Assembly: GCA_020629285.1 (NCBI GenBank) | Contig: JAHDDP010000010.1 | Span: 35,516 to 99,515 of the forward strand | Direction of reading: 5' to 3' | DNA from: Maribacter sp. | Lineage (GTDB): Bacteria; Bacteroidota; Bacteroidia; Flavobacteriales; Flavobacteriaceae | DNA: 64,000 bases | Part shown: positions 9,324 through 17,317 of the stretch, in pieces | How the letters are laid out: each line of letters starts with the position of its first letter | Position numbering within the stretch: the stretch's first letter is position 1 | The notes under the pieces: generated by a model | Seen by the model: the letters and a program-made list of their open reading frames with translations, nothing else | Told to the model about the DNA's origin: nothing | Databases searched by the model: none | Translations under genes and position numbers: made by a program

Positions 9324-9707
9324 ATGGCAGAAGATTTAAAAGTGAGGTATTCTGACAAAGATTTGGCAGAATTCAAAGTATTGATTGAAGAAAAGATAGA
9401 AAAGGCGAAAAGCCATTTAGAACTCTTGAAAAGTGCTTACATGAACGATGGCAATAATGGTACCGATGATACGTCGCCTACCTTTAAAGCTTTTGAAGAA
9501 GGTTCTGAGACCATGAGCAAAGAAGCGAATACACAGTTGGCTATAAGGCAAGAGAAGTTTATTCGAGACCTTAAAAATGCCATGATGCGTATAGAAAATA
9601 AAACTTTTGGCATATGTCGTGTAACTGGTAAGCTGATCAATAAAGAAAGATTGAAACTTGTGCCTCATGCTACATTGAGTATTGAAGCTAAGAACATGCA
9701 ATCATAA
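9324..9707 (+). CDS. TraR/DksA-family protein with degenerate zinc finger
   Basis: A 127-residue protein of the DksA/TraR fold, whose members bind the RNA-polymerase secondary channel and modulate initiation, usually with ppGpp. A helical coiled-coil N-terminus (DLAEFKVLIEEKIEKAKS) is followed by the C-terminal finger region FGICRVTGKLINKERLKLVP. Canonical members have four zinc cysteines; only one (GICRVTG) is visible here, the others being T, H/A or S, so it probably folds without zinc. The form is common in Bacteroidota genomes. It sits 3 bp after ileS and is followed by a terminator, which suggests a two-gene transcript. The regulatory role is inferred from family. Confidence 0.88.
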   Translation: MAEDLKVRYSDKDLAEFKVLIEEKIEKAKSHLELLKSAYMNDGNNGTDDTSPTFKAFEEGSETMSKEANTQLAIRQEKFIRDLKNAMMRIENKTFGICRVTGKLINKERLKLVPHATLSIEAKNMQS

Positions 9708-9710
9708 TTT

Positions 9711-9734
9711 AAACGCCTTTAGGGGCGTTTTTTA
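9711..9734 (+). terminator. Terminator after the dksA-like gene
   Basis: AAACGCC and GGCGTTT form a 7-bp stem with a 6-nt loop and a T6 run. It ends only 12 bp before the TTG start of the next gene. Confidence 0.8.
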
Positions 9735-9745
9735 ATATCAGTTCT

Positions 9746-10369
9746 TTGGTAAGAGTTTCCCTATTGTGTTTTATGCTTTTGCTTTCTTTTGGTCTTAGTG
9801 CGCAAAAGAAAATGTACAAAAATATACTTGCCGATCATATTAGTTTAATTCAGTTAAATGCGACTAACTGCTTTAGTGTAGAGGTGTATACTGCAAAAGA
9901 TAATGAAATCAGTGTTGAAGCCCAGATGGAAGGGGAGTATAGCCAAGATTTGGATTTAGAAGTTTCAACCAATGGGGCTACGCTTTATGTAGATACAGGC
10001 TTTGCCCCTAGTTTTAAAAATCCTAACGATAAATTAAGTGCACATAAAGTAGTTTCTATATTGTTGAAACTAACAGTGCCTTCGTTTAAGAATTTAGAAG
10101 TCTATGGCACCAATACCAGAGTAGTATTGGAAGGGGAGTATAATGACGTACAAGTGTCTTTGGCTGACGGCACCTGTGTACTGAACAATGTTATGGGCAA
10201 TACTAATGTAAAAACACAAAGTGGTAATATTAAAGTCTATTCTAATGGTGCTATTATTGATGCCGTTAGCAAATATGGTGCGGTTTCTAAGAATCTAATA
10301 CCGATAGGTAATTCATCTTTTAAACTACAAACCGTTACCGGAAATATTGATCTCTCTAAAACCGAATAA
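9746..10369 (+). CDS. Exported GIN/DUF4097-like beta-helix (adhesin-head) domain protein
   Basis: A 207-residue secreted or periplasmic protein of unknown function. I keep the TTG at 9746 as start: an in-frame stop lies just upstream and it gives a good signal peptide (MVRVSLLCFMLLLSFGLSAQ), whereas the first ATG would truncate the hydrophobic core. The mature part resembles the putative auto-transporter-adhesin head (GIN/DUF2807 and DUF4097) fold, with repeated short strands such as LEVYGTNTRVVLEG, VQVSLADGTCVLNNV and VKTQSGNIKVYS. These typically form a right-handed beta-solenoid. The gene is followed after 33 bp by lspA with its own -7 element. Its own promoter is unclear, because a terminator lies directly in front of the start. 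Confidence 0.7.
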   Translation: MVRVSLLCFMLLLSFGLSAQKKMYKNILADHISLIQLNATNCFSVEVYTAKDNEISVEAQMEGEYSQDLDLEVSTNGATLYVDTGFAPSFKNPNDKLSAHKVVSILLKLTVPSFKNLEVYGTNTRVVLEGEYNDVQVSLADGTCVLNNVMGNTNVKTQSGNIKVYSNGAIIDAVSKYGAVSKNLIPIGNSSFKLQTVTGNIDLSKTE

Positions 10370-10375
10370 TATTTA

Positions 10376-10383
10376 TATTTTTG
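10376..10383 (+). promoter_or_regulatory. Predicted -7 element (TATTTTTG) for lspA
   Basis: Exact TAnnTTTG match 20 bp before the lspA ATG. A TTG occurs about 26 bp upstream, slightly longer than the usual spacer. Confidence 0.5.
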
Positions 10384-10402
10384 CGCTCATTGATTAAAGC
10401 CC

Positions 10403-11074
10403 ATGAACATTAAAAAGTCTGTACTGTTTATTCTGTTGATATTGATTATTGATCAATGGAGTAAGATTTATATAAAAACCCATTTTGTTTTAGGAGAGTC
10501 GGTTGAAGTATTTAGCTGGTTTAAAATTCTATTTATTGAAAACGAAGGTGCTGCCTGGGGTGCAAAATTGAGTGATGTATTACCAATTTCAGATAACGTA
10601 GGTAAGTTAGTGCTGACCATTTTCAGATTGTTCGCCATTTTCGGAATAGGGTATTGGCTATTTGATGTCATAAAGAAGAAAGCATCAAATACTTTAATAT
10701 GGGCAGTTTCTTTAATTTTTGCAGGAGCATTGGGTAATATTTTAGACTCGGTTTTTTACGGGGCTATTTTTAATGAAAGTTATAATGAGGTTGCAACGTT
10801 ATTTTCTGATGAGCCTTACGGTAAATTGTTTTATGGTAAGGTAGTAGATATGCTATATTTTCCTATGGTAGACTCTACTTGGCCAACTTGGATACCTATG
10901 GTTGGAGGTCAAAATTTTAGATTCTTTGAACCTGTTTTTAATATTGCCGATACTGCGATAAGCACAGGTGTAGGTATATTATTGGTTTTTAATAAAAGAG
11001 CTTTTAATAAGGAAGAAGAAACGATGACTGAAGAGAAAGAAATCTTCAATGATCAAGAAGTTGTAAAAGAATAA
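10403..11074 (+). CDS. lspA: Lipoprotein signal peptidase (signal peptidase II)
   Basis: Inner-membrane aspartyl protease that cleaves prolipoproteins before the lipidated cysteine. The 223-residue protein has four hydrophobic segments. It shows the family landmarks DQWSKIYI (residues ~17-24), ENEGAAWG (the NxGxAFG-like motif), GNILDSVFYG with the first catalytic Asp, and FNIADTAIS with the second. It is longer than E. coli LspA because of the loop between the catalytic segments and an acidic C-terminal tail, as is usual in Bacteroidota. The many lipoproteins in this window are its expected substrates. Its 3' end overlaps the convergent cyclo-ligase gene by 22 bp. Confidence 0.95.
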   Translation: MNIKKSVLFILLILIIDQWSKIYIKTHFVLGESVEVFSWFKILFIENEGAAWGAKLSDVLPISDNVGKLVLTIFRLFAIFGIGYWLFDVIKKKASNTLIWAVSLIFAGALGNILDSVFYGAIFNESYNEVATLFSDEPYGKLFYGKVVDMLYFPMVDSTWPTWIPMVGGQNFRFFEPVFNIADTAISTGVGILLVFNKRAFNKEEETMTEEKEIFNDQEVVKE

Positions 11075-11622
11075 ATTTTATTGGGCGTAACACAGTAATC
11101 TAAAGGAATATCCGTAGGGTTGATATCCTCTATTTTCTGTTCAGCTTCAAAGAAAGATAGACCAATTTTTATAACATCATTCCTACATTCACCTAAAAAA
11201 CGGTCATAGTATCCTTTTCCGTATCCTATTCTATTTCCTAGCTCGTCAAAAGCTAAAAGAGGTATGAAAACAACATCCAGTTTTTTAGGTTCAATAGTAA
11301 TACCATCAACAGGTTCAGGTATGTTTAATTTATTTGTAGTGAATTTCGTGTTGTCGGTTAGAAGATAATGCTCTAATAAGGTGTTAGAAATAATTTTGGG
11401 TACAATGACATTCTTGTCTAAACCTAAGAGTATGGAAATAATGCCTTCCGTATCTATTTCAGACTTTTTTTCAATAGGTAAAAAAATATGAAAGTATAGA
11501 TGATGCCAAATAGGTAATTGCAAAATAGAATTCGCAATTGCAATACTTTTTGAAGATAATTGAGAGGGTGTTAGGGAACTTCGTAGTGTTGAATATTTTA
11601 TACGTAAATCTTTCTTCAGCAT
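11053..11622 (-). CDS. 5-formyltetrahydrofolate cyclo-ligase
   Basis: Converts 5-formyl-THF and ATP to 5,10-methenyl-THF, salvaging folate one-carbon units in the cytosol. The 189 residues show the family pattern: N-terminal KKDLRIKYSTLRSSL, the substrate-loop FLPIEKKSEIDTEGI, and the ATP-binding GYGKGYYDRFL near residue 135 preceded by IPLLAFDELGNRIG. The last 22 bp overlap lspA tail-to-tail, and no terminator separates the two, so mutual transcriptional interference is possible. The gene is often called ygfA or fau; I leave the symbol empty because naming varies. Confidence 0.93.
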   Translation of the reverse strand: MLKKDLRIKYSTLRSSLTPSQLSSKSIAIANSILQLPIWHHLYFHIFLPIEKKSEIDTEGIISILLGLDKNVIVPKIISNTLLEHYLLTDNTKFTTNKLNIPEPVDGITIEPKKLDVVFIPLLAFDELGNRIGYGKGYYDRFLGECRNDVIKIGLSFFEAEQKIEDINPTDIPLDYCVTPNKIYSFTTS

Positions 11623-11655
11623 ATTGAAGTGATTTTTACATATGTATATTTCAAT

Positions 11656-11742
11656 CTATTCTTTACCTGCAACAGCAAAAAATACTTTGAAAAATAACAT
11701 TAAAATAAGGTAGGTTCCTAATGTAATGATATAACTGTCCAT
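11656..11742 (-). CDS. Possible 28-residue single-pass membrane peptide
   Basis: A weak candidate. From the ATG at 11742 the frame encodes a short, almost wholly hydrophobic peptide (MDSYIITLGTYLILMLFF, then KVFFAVAGKE), compatible with one transmembrane helix and a short charged tail. An ORF in the same frame can be extended to 11850, but the extra 36 codons run through the direct repeats described below and read like translated non-coding sequence. There is no recognised family. The gene lies upstream of the cyclo-ligase in the same direction with a 33-bp gap. Confidence 0.3.
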   Translation of the reverse strand: MDSYIITLGTYLILMLFFKVFFAVAGKE

Positions 11743-11818
11743 AATCTTAAAATTTGTAAATGAGCTAATAATTGTTGTTGTTGTGTTAAAAATAGGTAAA
11801 ATAATTAATACATCATCT

Positions 11819-11856
11819 TTGAAATGCACTTTTTTCACGTTGAAATGCACTTTTTT
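11819..11856. repeat. Two tandem 17-bp direct repeats with 21-bp period (possible operator)
   Basis: TTGAAATGCACTTTTTT occurs at 11819-11835 and again, identical, at 11840-11856. The 21-bp spacing is two helical turns, so both copies present the same DNA face. This is the arrangement used by dimeric direct-repeat-binding response regulators such as LytTR proteins. No binding protein can be named from the window. Confidence 0.6.
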
Positions 11857-12058
11857 ATAAAAAAATTAACTATTTAATTCATATAACGAAACGCAACACC
11901 AATTAATTGCCTGAAAATCAAAGTTTTAAATATAAACATATTTTTTGATATTATAGATAACATAATTTAGGTATGATAATATTATATATATGAAAATATA
12001 AGGGTAGTTAAAATATTAAATCGATAATCGCTTACAAAAGGATTTCGCATGAATAAAA

Positions 12059-12066
12059 TACTTTTG
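12059..12066 (+). promoter_or_regulatory. Predicted -7 element (TACTTTTG) for uvrC
   Basis: Exact TAnnTTTG match 49 bp before the uvrC ATG. No LexA-type palindrome is evident around it, and no clear -33 TTG. Confidence 0.5.
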
Positions 12067-12115
12067 TAGTATCAATTAAAATGGGTTTAATACACTAATT
12101 TAGTGGTAATAAGTT

Positions 12116-13909
12116 ATGACAGAAATTCCTATAAAAATACAGTTAAGTGCATTGCCTACCAGCCCTGGGGTTTACCAATTCTATGACAGCAATGACGGTA
12201 TATTATATGTAGGTAAGGCGAAAAATTTAAAAAAACGGGTTTCATCATATTTCAACAAAAACCATGAATATGGTAAAACGCGTGTTTTAGTTAAAAAAAT
12301 TCGTTCTATAAAACACATTGTAGTACCAACAGAGTCTGATGCGCTATTGTTGGAGAACAATTTAATTAAGGAATTACGGCCTCGGTATAATGTTTTGTTG
12401 AAAGATGATAAGTCTTACCCTTGGTTATGTCTTAAAAATGAAAGGTTTCCAAGATTGTTTCCAACTAGAAGAGTAATTAAAGACGGGTCTGAGTACTTTG
12501 GTCCTTACACCAGTATGAAAACGGTGCGGGTACTGTTAGATTTGATCAAGAGTGTTTATCCGTTAAGAACTTGTAATTATGACTTATCTGCAGAGAAAAT
12601 TAATACAGGAAAATATAAAGTATGCTTAGAGTACCATTTGGGTAATTGCAAGGGACCATGTGAGGGGTATCAATCTATAACGGATTATGACAGGCAAATA
12701 GATGATATACGTGAAATTGTAAAAGGTAACTTTAAGTCTTCAATAACTTATTTCAAAAGTCAGATGAAAGCATTGGCAGAAGAAATGAAGTTTGAAGAAG
12801 CACAAGAAATCAAGGACAAGATAGATGTTCTAGAGAATTATCAGGTAAAATCAACTATTGTAAACCCTAAAATCAGTAATGTTGATGTATTCAGTATAAT
12901 ATCGGATAATGCTTTTGCCTATGTGAATTTTCTTCAGTTGTCACATGGATCAATAATAAGATCTCACACAATGGAGATTAAGAAAAAGCTTGAAGAGAAA
13001 GATGAAGATCTTCTAGAGCTGGCGATAGTTGAAATAAGAGATCGATTTAAGTCGGATTCTAAAGAGCTTTATGTACCTTTTGATATTGCCGTTTCGCCTG
13101 GCTTGAAAGTTACGGTACCGAAATTGGGCGATAAAAAACGAATTTTAGACTTGTCTGAACGTAATGCAAAATTCTTTAGGCAAGAACGTTTTAATCAAAT
13201 TAAGATTATTGACCCTGATCGCCATACGAATAGGATAATGGCGCAAATGAAAAAAGACATTCGCTTATCTGCTGAACCTAGGCATATAGAATGTTTTGAT
13301 AACAGTAATATTCAGGGTAGTAATCCTGTAGCGGCATGTGTAGTGTTTAGGGATGGTAAGCCATCTAAAAAAGAGTATAGACATTATAATATAAAGACGG
13401 TTACGGGTCCAGATGATTTTGCGTCAATGGAAGAAGTGGTGTACCGTAGGTATAAAAGACTGCAGGAAGAACTACAGCCTTTACCACAGTTAATTGTTAT
13501 TGATGGTGGTAAAGGTCAATTATCGTCAGCTTTAAAAAGTTTAGATCTTTTAGGGTTGAGAGGTAAAATAGCCATTGTGGGAATAGCTAAGAGGTTAGAG
13601 GAAATATACTTTCCGGAAGATCCTATACCATTATACTTAGATAAGAAATCTGAAAGTCTGAAAATTATTCAATATTTACGAAACGAGGCCCATAGATTTG
13701 GTATTACATTTCATAGAAACAAAAGAAGTAAAGGGGCAATTAATTCTGAATTAGAAGGTATTGATGGTGTCGGTGAAAAAACGGCACAGCAATTATTAAA
13801 GAAATTTAAATCGGTAAAACGCATTAAAGAAGCTAGCATAGAAGGCCTAACTGAAGAGGTTGGGGCTTCAAAGGCAAAAAAGATATATGAATCTTTTCGT
13901 AAAAAATAA
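12116..13909 (+). CDS. uvrC: Excinuclease ABC subunit C
   Basis: Makes the dual incisions in nucleotide excision repair together with UvrAB. The 597-residue protein has the full architecture: an N-terminal GIY-YIG nuclease (PGVYQFYD...ILYVGKAKNLKKRV, residues ~17-42), the cysteine-bearing VCLEYHLGNCKGPCEGY region around 170, a UVR helix (FEEAQEIKDKIDVLEN), the RNase-H-like C-terminal nuclease (ECFDNSNIQGSNPVAAC and VIDGGKGQL), and helix-hairpin-helix motifs (IDGVGEKTAQQLLKKF). The patatin gene starts inside its 3' end, which suggests co-transcription. Confidence 0.97.
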   Translation: MTEIPIKIQLSALPTSPGVYQFYDSNDGILYVGKAKNLKKRVSSYFNKNHEYGKTRVLVKKIRSIKHIVVPTESDALLLENNLIKELRPRYNVLLKDDKSYPWLCLKNERFPRLFPTRRVIKDGSEYFGPYTSMKTVRVLLDLIKSVYPLRTCNYDLSAEKINTGKYKVCLEYHLGNCKGPCEGYQSITDYDRQIDDIREIVKGNFKSSITYFKSQMKALAEEMKFEEAQEIKDKIDVLENYQVKSTIVNPKISNVDVFSIISDNAFAYVNFLQLSHGSIIRSHTMEIKKKLEEKDEDLLELAIVEIRDRFKSDSKELYVPFDIAVSPGLKVTVPKLGDKKRILDLSERNAKFFRQERFNQIKIIDPDRHTNRIMAQMKKDIRLSAEPRHIECFDNSNIQGSNPVAACVVFRDGKPSKKEYRHYNIKTVTGPDDFASMEEVVYRRYKRLQEELQPLPQLIVIDGGKGQLSSALKSLDLLGLRGKIAIVGIAKRLEEIYFPEDPIPLYLDKKSESLKIIQYLRNEAHRFGITFHRNKRSKGAINSELEGIDGVGEKTAQQLLKKFKSVKRIKEASIEGLTEEVGASKAKKIYESFRKK

Positions 13910-16178
13910 TTTGAATAGAATATTGTTAGTGTTGTCGGTACTTCTTTTAAGTGCCTGGTCTATGGCTGCTCAAAATTTTAAGGAGAAGAAAAAACCTAAA
14001 ATTGGCTTGGTACTTAGTGGTGGGGGTGCAAAAGGAATGGCCCATATCGGTGCGTTAAAAATTATTGAAGAAGCTGGTGTTGAAATAGATTATATTGGCG
14101 GTTCTAGTATGGGAGCCATTATTGGGGCAATGTATGCCGCGGGCTATAACGCGAGCGAATTAGACTCTATTTTTAAGGCAACTAATATTGGTTCGTTAAT
14201 TCAAGATAATTTACCGAGAAGTGCCAAAACCTTTTATGAAAAAGAAGACTCTGAAAGATATGCATTGACTCTGCCTTTCAAGAATTTTAAGGTAACAGTG
14301 CCTCCTGCAATCTCTGGAGGTCAAAATATATATAATGAATTTGTGAGATTATTATATCATGTAAAAGATATAGATGATTTTAATGAGTTGCCTACGCCAT
14401 TTGTTTGTATTGCAACTGATATTGAAACGGGTGAACAAGTAGTTTTAAACAAAGGTTATTTGCCCGAAGCAATTTTGGCTAGCGGAACTTTGCCCTCTCT
14501 TTTTGAACCAACTGTCATAAACGATAAGGTGTTAATAGACGGTGGGGTGGTCAATAATTATCCTATTGATGAAGTAAGGGCCATGGGTGCCGATATTATT
14601 ATAGGCGTAGATGTTCAACATGATTTGGCTGATCGCGATGCGCTATTATCGGCTACGGAAATTTTGTTACAGATCAATAATTATAGAACCGTTGCGGATA
14701 TGGAAGTAAAGTCGACCAAAACGGATATTTATATTAAACCAAATATAGAAGAATACTCGGTTATTGACTTTAATAGGCTGAATGAGATTGTAAAAACTGG
14801 TGAAGATGCGGCAAAATTAAAAATTGATGAATTAAAAAAGCTTTCTACCAACTATAGTAAGAATACAAATTCAATTTCTGTAGTAAACCCAAACAAACAG
14901 TTAACGATCAATAGATTGTTAATAGATGGTGATACCGATCACACTAGGGGTTATGTCAAAGGAAAATTAAGGTTTAGTCTAGACGAGCCTACGAATTTTA
15001 AAAAATTACAACAGGGTATTAGTAATTTATCGGCAACAGGTAATTTTAGAACTATCAAGTATAAGTTATTGGATAATATAAACGGGGGTGAAGATTTGAT
15101 TCTTCCGTTAGATGAGACTAAAAACACATCGTTTTTGCGATTAGGTGCCCATTTCGATGATTTATATAAGAGTGCTGCCCTTATAAACATTACAAAGAAG
15201 AGAATATTATCAAAAGACGATGTAGCCTCTTTTGATTTTATTTTAGGTGATAATCTTAGGTATAATTTTGAGTACTATGTAGATAAAGGGTCGTATTGGA
15301 GTTTTGGGGTCAACTCTAGATTTAGTGATTTTAATCAAGAAATAGATTTTGATTTGATAGAGGGTAATTTTGAAGTGGGTACAGAAACAACATTAAATAG
15401 AATTAGTTTAAATGTGTCTGATTTTTCAAATCAGATCTATCTACAGACAGTAGTAAAAGAAGAGTTTGCATTTACTCTTGGTGCAGAGTTTAAGCATTTA
15501 CAATACAGTACTAGAACATTTGGCGACACTCCAAATATAACTACGCCCGGTACAACATCTAGTAATGGTAGAACCTATTTCGAAAGAAGTAATTTCATAA
15601 GTGCATTTGGTTCATTGAAATTAGATACTTATGATGATAAGTATTTTCCGTCTAGGGGCTTGTATTTTGATGGTGATATGCATTATTATGTGTTGTCTTC
15701 AGATTTTAATAACAACTTTAAAGACTTCTCTATTTCTAAAGCCCGTATGGGTATGGCAATGCCTATAGTTAATAATCTGTCTATAAAAATAGAAACAGAA
15801 GGCGGTTTTAAATTGGGTACATCTGGTGTTACCAGTTTTGATTTTTTATTAGGAGGCTACGGTACAGATTTCATTAACAACTTTGTGCCATTTGTAGGGT
15901 ATGACTTTATTAGTTTACCGGGTAACAGTTTTGTTAAGGCATACGCAAGGTTAGATTATGAATTTGCTCAAAATAACCATGTGTTGTTCAGTGCAAATTA
16001 TGCGAATGTTGATGATGATCTTTTTAGAACAGGAGACTGGTTTAAGGCACCATCGTATTCTGGTTATGGTATTGGGTATGGCTTAGAGTCATTTTTGGGT
16101 CCTATTAATCTAATGTACTCTTGGACACCTGAAAGGGATAAATCTCAATTTTTTGTTAGTATAGGTTATTGGTTCTAA
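13887..16178 (+). CDS. Patatin-like phospholipase fused to an outer-membrane beta-barrel (PlpD-like)
   Basis: I start at the ATG at 13887, which yields a signal peptide (NRILLVLSVLLLSAWSMAAQ); the frame also opens at 13860 inside uvrC. The mature N-terminal ~300 residues form a patatin domain: oxyanion loop GLVLSGGGAKGMAHIG, nucleophile elbow GGSSMGA, and catalytic Asp in DGGVVNNYP. After a linker comes a POTRA-like region (LTINRLLIDGDTDHTRG) and a Bac_surface_Ag (BamA-type) 16-strand barrel ending FFVSIGYWF with a terminal Phe. This order matches PlpD-type (type Vd) autotransported lipases, where the barrel exports or displays the lipase. The substrate is presumably phospholipid. Cell-surface display is inferred from architecture. 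Confidence 0.92.
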   Translation: MNLFVKNNLNRILLVLSVLLLSAWSMAAQNFKEKKKPKIGLVLSGGGAKGMAHIGALKIIEEAGVEIDYIGGSSMGAIIGAMYAAGYNASELDSIFKATNIGSLIQDNLPRSAKTFYEKEDSERYALTLPFKNFKVTVPPAISGGQNIYNEFVRLLYHVKDIDDFNELPTPFVCIATDIETGEQVVLNKGYLPEAILASGTLPSLFEPTVINDKVLIDGGVVNNYPIDEVRAMGADIIIGVDVQHDLADRDALLSATEILLQINNYRTVADMEVKSTKTDIYIKPNIEEYSVIDFNRLNEIVKTGEDAAKLKIDELKKLSTNYSKNTNSISVVNPNKQLTINRLLIDGDTDHTRGYVKGKLRFSLDEPTNFKKLQQGISNLSATGNFRTIKYKLLDNINGGEDLILPLDETKNTSFLRLGAHFDDLYKSAALINITKKRILSKDDVASFDFILGDNLRYNFEYYVDKGSYWSFGVNSRFSDFNQEIDFDLIEGNFEVGTETTLNRISLNVSDFSNQIYLQTVVKEEFAFTLGAEFKHLQYSTRTFGDTPNITTPGTTSSNGRTYFERSNFISAFGSLKLDTYDDKYFPSRGLYFDGDMHYYVLSSDFNNNFKDFSISKARMGMAMPIVNNLSIKIETEGGFKLGTSGVTSFDFLLGGYGTDFINNFVPFVGYDFISLPGNSFVKAYARLDYEFAQNNHVLFSANYANVDDDLFRTGDWFKAPSYSGYGIGYGLESFLGPINLMYSWTPERDKSQFFVSIGYWF

Positions 16179-16279
16179 TCATACCTACTATAATTAATAG
16201 GTTAAGTGGTCATAATCACGCTAAAGTTCTTAATAGTTTCCCAATTACATATGCTAATTGTGAATAACTGTTAAGGTTA

Positions 16280-16440
16280 TCCTTAAAGTAAGTTAAACAA
16301 TGTTGGCGGTAGAGTTATGTGCCTTAAATTTACATCAGCTAAGGGGTGGTTCCCTTACAACTTTAAGTAGTGGTTTTTCATAATTTAAAGTTTGGTTGGT
16401 TATTTAGGAAAAGCCCAGTTTTTAAACTGGGCTTTTTTTA
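16280..16440 (+). ncRNA. Candidate small structured RNA
   Basis: Between the patatin gene and DUF3108 there is a hairpin TAAGGG/CCCTTA with a 6-nt loop, a longer stem AACTTTAA/TTAAAGTT further on, and finally a GC-rich terminator stem, all within ~160 nt and on the same strand. The terminator is ~230 bp after the last stop codon, an odd distance for an mRNA end and typical for an independent short transcript. No Rfam family can be assigned by eye; a 6S-like RNA of flavobacteria is one possibility but unproven. The 5' end is a guess. Confidence 0.35.
16409..16440 (+). terminator. Strong terminator ending the 16.3-kb intergenic transcript
   Basis: AAAGCCCAGTTT and AAACTGGGCTTT form a 12-bp perfect stem, followed by T7. 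Confidence 0.9.
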
Positions 16441-16530
16441 TACCACAATACTTTGGAATAAATTTTGTTTAAGATATTGTAATGAATATAGAGAACTATC
16501 TATTGCTATTTTTACAATAAACTACTGACT

Positions 16531-17310
16531 ATGAAAAAATATTTATTTCTTGCCCTGGCCTTAACGTATTTTGGTGTACAAGGTCAAAATACTAAGTCAG
16601 CTTTTAAGACAGGAGAATGGTTGAAGTTTAGAATGCATTACGGTTTTTTAAATGCAAGCTACGCTACACTGCAAGTTAATTCTACTACTTTAAATGATAA
16701 GTCTGTCTACCATGTAGTAGGCCATGGTGAAACTACCGGTGTGGCCAGTTGGTTTTTTAAAGTAGATGATACCTATGAAAGTTATTTTGACAAGCAAGAT
16801 GGTAAGCCATATAAGTTTGTTCGTAAAATTAACGAAGGGGGTTATAAAAAAGATGTAGAGATAAACTTTGACCATAATGCATCTAATGCAGAACTTAATG
16901 ATAAGAAAAACAAGAAAAAGCTTAATTTTACATTAGAGAACAATATACAGGATCTAATATCCGCTTTTTATTATTTGAGGAACAACTATAAAACAGAAGA
17001 CCTTGAAGTAGGAAAAGCAATTACCCTGAAAATGCTTTATGACGATGACGGTATTTTCAATTTTAAACTTAAGTATTTGGGTTTAGAGGTTTTAAATACA
17101 AAATATGGTAAAGTAGAATGCTTAAAATTTAGGCCTTTGGTACAATCGGGGCGTGTATTTAAAGAGCAAGAAAGTTTATCATTATGGGTTTCGAACGATG
17201 ACAATCGAATTCCAATTAGAATTAAAGCAGATTTAGCCGTAGGTGCTATAAAAGCAGATATTGATGGGTATAATGGTCTTAAGCATCAGTTTAAAATTAT
17301 AATGGATTAG
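16531..17310 (+). CDS. DUF3108-family exported protein
   Basis: A 259-residue protein with a signal peptide (MKKYLFLALALTYFGVQGQ) and one DUF3108-like beta-rich domain. Visible family landmarks are GEWLKFRMHYGFLNASYATL at the mature N-terminus (the substrate-like FxxxYGxxxAG pattern), DDTYESYFD, and a C-terminal LSLWVSNDDNRIPIRIKA. Function is unknown; relatives are periplasmic and often encoded beside envelope genes. It is the first gene of a tight run with tryptophan dioxygenase (7-bp gap), the M23 peptidase and pgi. Confidence 0.85.
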   Translation: MKKYLFLALALTYFGVQGQNTKSAFKTGEWLKFRMHYGFLNASYATLQVNSTTLNDKSVYHVVGHGETTGVASWFFKVDDTYESYFDKQDGKPYKFVRKINEGGYKKDVEINFDHNASNAELNDKKNKKKLNFTLENNIQDLISAFYYLRNNYKTEDLEVGKAITLKMLYDDDGIFNFKLKYLGLEVLNTKYGKVECLKFRPLVQSGRVFKEQESLSLWVSNDDNRIPIRIKADLAVGAIKADIDGYNGLKHQFKIIMD

Positions 17311-17317
17311 ACCCTAA

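Larger units (their letters stand above)
11743..12115. other. 373-bp intergenic region upstream of uvrC
   Basis: Very AT-rich and no credible gene. It contains the 21-bp-period direct repeat (11819-11856) and, near its right end, the predicted uvrC -7 element. Nothing else structured was recognised. Confidence 0.6.
16179..16530. other. 352-bp intergenic region with possible structured RNA and a strong terminator
   Basis: No coding frame of note. The right half (about 16280-16440) has several hairpins and ends in a classic terminator far from the preceding stop codon, so an independent small RNA is possible (see ncRNA entry). The remaining sequence is AT-rich leader for the DUF3108 gene. Confidence 0.5.

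Noticed and set aside
11656..11850. Full 64-codon version of the small membrane frame
   Set aside because: The first 36 codons translate the direct-repeat operator region (VKKVHFK) and look non-coding; only the short version from 11742 was kept, at low confidence.
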